Shown piece after piece: positions 60,446-64,000 of a DNA stretch of 64,000 bases. How positions within the stretch are numbered: the stretch's first letter is position 1; each line of letters opens with the position of its first letter. Source of the DNA: Aulostomus chinensis (lineage: Eukaryota; Chordata; Actinopteri; Syngnathiformes; Aulostomidae); contig JBBMOA010000001.1 of the NCBI GenBank assembly GCA_037954235.1, forward strand, positions 28,473,074-28,537,073, given 5' to 3'. The notes beneath the pieces were generated by a model. That model saw only the letters and a list, made by a program, of their open reading frames with translations. It was not told where the DNA came from and searched no databases. A program made the translations under genes and the position numbers.

Positions 60446-61866
60446 CTCCACTCCTGAGCTGCAGCAATGACAATGATGATCTGACATCATCATACCAGTG
60501 CGACAACAAGTGACCCTGAAACAAAGAAAACCTTCACTGATGAGTCCATGGATCTCATTGATCTGTGCCATTTCCTGATCTTCAGGTTCTGTCTTTGATT
60601 TCTTTCTTTGATCTCTAAATTCTGTGCTGTGGTTTCCTTGGTCAGTCTTTGAATTCTGGTTCGTAATAAAAAAGAACTCCCAGCATATTTCTGCAGACCA
60701 TAGATAGGGATTTTACCAGCTGCACCATAGCAACCCTCTTGCTGTCTGCTGCTGTGCCATTGAAAAGTAAGACAGCCTGGCAGTCAACAAACTGGGCTCA
60801 ACAGAAAAATGTCAACTAAAGATGGATTAAAGACCAGGAGGAAATGTAACCAACCTACAAAGATGGAGGGGAATTGAGACCCACATGTTTGCCATCCTTG
60901 ATGAACTGTCCACTGGTGCAGGGGATGAGGTCATGGCGATGATCTGGGAGCCAGTCCTGGATGTTAAATGCCCTGATGATGGACAGTGTAGTGGCAAAAT
61001 GTCTGGTCCACTGACTGAACTCTGTGCCACAAGTGAGGAACAACAGTCAGCAAGGAGTAGAAACGAAGAGGAGAAATGGAGAGAACAGAAAGAATGAGAG
61101 ATCATGGAGGAAAGAGGCTGATATTTGCAAGTGTCCTGACTACAACACAGCAATCTAGAGAAACCATGACCTGGATTACTGAGGACCTCCACTGGCAGTT
61201 CATTTCTGTTGATCATAGGGCCATGCTGGGTGAAGCAGGAATGAATCCTGGGACTGAGGTTGTGGAGCAATGGTCACCTTTCCTGCTGAAACTGTCAATT
61301 CTTCTGCTTGGTTCTCTCCACAAAACCAGTCCCTTAACGGAGCTCAAACCCCAGTTACAGCTGTGAGAGCCCAGAATCGGACACACTGGACCATCAGGAA
61401 CAGCTTTGTGCTTTCAAACAACAGAGACGACACTCAAGGACTCAGGGAACGCAGGAATCTCTGGCCTCAGCTGACATGTTGAATTTCAGCAACATTTCAT
61501 GATGCTGAGTTTAGCAAACCAATGAGAAGATGAAGGAGGCCGTCAACTCCTTCAAGCTCAACATCTCCACTGCTTTACCCAGGAGGTCAGGAGGTCAAAG
61601 CAGAACCTGCACCCCCCACCTCTGATATTTACTCCACACAGAGATGAGGGGTCGGTTCAGAAGAGCGAGCAGGAGTCTGGGCAAGTCTTTTCATTCAGTC
61701 CCTGGTTGAAACAATTGTCTCCACCAACTTAAACATGGGTCTGGACCTGCACAGGTTCCAATTCCTGTCTTGGTCCCAAGGGTTTGTTGAACCAGAGAAG
61801 CTTCAAGTGGTGACGCTCATTCAACCCTGCATGAAGGTCAACCTCCATCATCTGCTGCTCATTAGC
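60446..61866. other. Unassigned intergenic DNA
   Basis: Open frames near 60,885-61,366 lack domains and overlap on both strands. No gene is recognised. Confidence 0.4.
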
Positions 61867-61939
61867 AGGGACTTAGCTCCAATGGTAGCGTGCTAGCTTA
61901 GCATGTGAGAGGTAGAGGGATCCATGCCCTCCTTCTCAG
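61867..61939 (+). pseudogene. Decayed tRNA-Ala(AGC)
   Basis: Loop TTAGCAT gives anticodon AGC. The body (TTAGCTCCAATGGTAG, then AGAGGTAGAGGGATC) follows the vertebrate tRNA-Ala(AGC) family with the atypical GGGATCNATGCCC T arm. The acceptor stem has mismatches at 1-72, 6-67 and 7-66. The D stem and anticodon stem each have one more. Probably a pseudogene. Next to it, gatccatgccc is the degenerate B box. Confidence 0.75.
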
Positions 61940-62829
61940 AATACTTTAGCTTGTTCTGTTGATCAGAGGAGCAGCTGGGTGATGAATGCTGATGTTTGTC
62001 CACTGCTGTGATAAAGTGTCCCCTGTTACTGAGATGTGGATGAACACCTGCTCAGTTCAAAGCTGCAATCAAACCAGGGACTCTGAACCACACAGGTAGT
62101 GAAGGAGTTTGTCATCAAGATTTACGGCAGCTTTTAAACTTCCCACCATCTCCTGAATGTGGAGCAACTTGTCCTGCCAAAACTGTCCCCTCTTCCATTT
62201 TTAATAACACCTGTCCTGACTGGCAATCACGCTGGGCTGCAGCAGTGAAAGCACTGAATGCAGCCAGGATACACAATGACTCAGGATACACAGGAATCTG
62301 TTGACTCAGCTGGAGAAGCAGAGGGTCCACCAAGACCAGCAGACACCTTCATTCTTGATTCTTGATTTCAAGGGCAGCCCCTTGAGATGCACCATCTCAT
62401 TTTGGAGGGGGTCCTGACAAATAATGACCAACAATACAACAATAATAAAAGTAGATTCTAAACCAAATACCAAACATTTCAACACAAGGACACACACATC
62501 ATACACCCAGGTACAGGCCAACAATGTTCCCCAAAGCCCCCCCCCCCCCCCCACCATCCAGTATTATACAAAGTATGATCAGAGATCCCACTGCAGAATA
62601 AGAGTGGGCCTGTGTTCACATACTCATACATTTAAACACCCATCTAAATAAATACTGCTTCCATGCACCATTAAAGTACACAATGCATATTCATACACAA
62701 ATATCCACATATTTACAGTACAGAGAACAAACAAGAACAAGTAGAGAGTGAATCCTGGAGAGAAAAGGGGAGGTGCATCAGAAACAAGAGCAGATGTTTG
62801 AAAATGCTTGATGATTTGAAGATGAGAAA
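61940..62829. other. Unassigned DNA with poly-C tract
   Basis: Contains a 16-C run (62,537-62,552). Phrases such as ttgagatgcaccatctcatt hint at an old retroelement tail, but nothing codes for a known protein. Confidence 0.4.
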
Positions 62830-63120
62830 GGAAGTGAGAGACCCAAGTGAGGAGGAAAGGTTGTTCCAATCTGATGGAGCTTTAAATACAACCGGTCAAA
62901 GCAGGAGGCCGTCCCCACTGATCCTGGATCTGCTCGACCTTCCTGCCTGTTAAAAGGAAGGTGTTCATCACCACTGTTGCAGGATGTGCTGCTGGTGGAG
63001 AATTGTTGGGTGTAGATTCATTGAAGCAGTTTGGTGCTGGACCTGCTCTACTAGTAAAGAGTCATGAGAGAACTTTGTTGTGATTTGGTTCTAACAAATA
63101 AAAATGACATGACTTGATTT
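62830..63120 (+). mobile_element. LINE-like 3' tail (tentative)
   Basis: Ends in ttgttgtgatttggttctaa followed by caaataaaaatgacatgact, a pattern common at the 3' ends of fish non-LTR elements. No open frame of an endonuclease or reverse transcriptase is visible. Confidence 0.35.
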
Positions 63121-63359
63121 GGTGCCTCAGGAGGAGAAAATTTGGGCACAAAAGTTGGACAAGAGTGTTTGTGGAGGTTGTGGATCAAAGTTCTATTGAT
63201 ATACAACACATAGAATCAAACAATGTGAAGCAGGCTAATGAACAATAAATCAAATATAAAAATGCTTTATTTTAAGATCTAGAATATCTTGTGAATATCT
63301 GGAGCTTCATTCCAGCAGCAGACCTCCTCAGGTGATGACTTCATATTTGACATGTTTAC

Positions 63360-63689
63360 CATTCAATGAGACTCATTGTCAGTCCATTGAAATCTACTGG
63401 TGTTCCTGGTGAGTTGATTTAACAACATGAGCTGACAGAATCTACGTTCAGGTAGGAACCACCACATCCAGGGGTCTGGACCTTTGAGCAGGCAGAGCCA
63501 TCAAAGTAGCAGACTAAGCTAGCAGACGTTAGCATTGAGAAGAAACTGATACCTGAGCCTCAAGTGATGACACAATAATATGACATTGTTGTCAGACTGA
63601 CGCCTGCTCAGCACTTACCGAACACTGCCCTATTGCATCGTGGGAAATTTCTGCTTGGCTTGTGCCCATCAATACACATAAAGAAATTT
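63360..63689 (+). repeat. 330-bp dispersed direct repeat, copy 2
   Basis: The same sequence as 18,479-18,823 minus 15 bases. It ends 10 bp before the tRNA-His gene, so this may be the original location (a tRNA flank), and copy 1 a duplicate that lost the tRNA. Confidence 0.93.
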
Positions 63690-63698
63690 ATCTCATGC

Positions 63699-63770
63699 TG
63701 CCGTGACCCAGATTCGAACCGGGGTTGCTGCGGCCACAACACAGAGTACTAACCACTACACGATCACGGC
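63699..63770 (-). tRNA. tRNA-His(GTG)
   Basis: On the minus strand, GCCGTGA pairs perfectly with TCACGGC. The A box TCGTGTAGTGG and B box GGTTCGAATCT are near consensus. The anticodon stem CTGTG/CGCAG closes loop TTGTGGC, giving anticodon GTG. The T stem CCCGG/CTGGG has one wobble. The length is 72 nt without intron; the extra 5' G of tRNA-His is added after transcription. No TTTT follows within about 30 bases on the minus strand. Likely functional. Confidence 0.94.
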
Positions 63771-64000
63771 TTCTGCAACAGCAGCTTGAGCTTCTATGTC
63801 TTTGACTCATTGAGTGTTGCGGCGAAAAGCTGTTGAACAGCTGATGTGCGACTGCGGCGGCCCCTGATGCAGGAGACGGGCCAGGCCCCGTTCAGAAGGT
63901 GGTGGATATTATTCTTGGTGTTTTTAGGGCATGTTCCCACCCATCTTCACGTGGGTGACAAAAACGGATTTTTTGTAAAGATTTCGGCGCGAGTTCGGCC
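63771..64000. other. Unassigned GC-rich end of window
   Basis: CpG-containing sequence (gactgcggcggcccctgatg) upstream of tRNA-His. It could be the edge of a promoter or tRNA flank, and the window ends too soon to say. Confidence 0.4.

Noticed and set aside
60885..61366. Overlapping frames of 60-147 codons on both strands.
   Set aside because: No domain, no splice structure, and no agreement between strands on a coding choice.
62050..62100. A B-box-like phrase on the minus strand (ggtttgattgc).
   Set aside because: No A box, no stems and no anticodon arm could be folded around it.

Overview
This window is nuclear DNA of a vertebrate, most probably a teleost fish (inference). The evidence is vertebrate-type tRNA genes, U1 and U2 snRNA genes, hAT transposons, a solo LTR, and the abundant fish SINE-like repeat with a tRNA-like head. 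It contains no bacterial-style operons. Only one stretch looks like the start of a normal host protein-coding gene.

Layout. (1) 1-472 is the end of a satellite array. (2) 473-18,960 is mixed-copy DNA with a loose tRNA cluster: two decayed Gln copies, Leu-CAG, Leu-AAG, Arg-ACG, an Asn-type tRNA with a UUU anticodon, an initiator-Met-type tRNA with a CAG anticodon, Lys-UUU and Phe-GAA. SINE fragments, a three-copy repeat family, microsatellites and a rearranged hAT transposon (11,515-12,546) lie between them. (3) 18,960-35,190 is the same ~43-bp satellite in the opposite orientation. It is interrupted by a U1/U2 snRNA repeat block (19,526-21,508) and by a 437-bp solo LTR (24,060-24,496). (4) 35,191-39,846 is a 4.65-kb island with a broken ZBED-like hAT transposase, a MADF-domain fragment, a CpG-rich promoter with YY1, CCAAT and CRE motifs, and the 5' exons of an unrecognised gene. 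Both introns of that gene are filled by minisatellites. (5) 39,847-60,427 is the satellite in the forward orientation, with higher-order repeats of about 174 or 216 bp and a near-identical ~4.2-kb tandem duplication. It ends directly in three TTAGGG telomere units. (6) 60,446-64,000 is mixed-copy DNA with a decayed tRNA-Ala, a 330-bp repeat also found at 18,479, and an intact tRNA-His.

The satellite arms form a giant inverted repeat around the 4.65-kb island. The telomeric motif and very recent internal duplications suggest subtelomeric or pericentromeric DNA that turns over fast. The observations most worth following are the two tRNA genes whose anticodon does not match their body, especially the initiator body that would read CUG. 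Next are the linked U1/U2 unit and the intron minisatellite that copies a 3' splice-site-like motif eight times. I found no CRISPR array, operon or complete novel enzyme system. About 37 kb of the window is satellite or is embedded in it.
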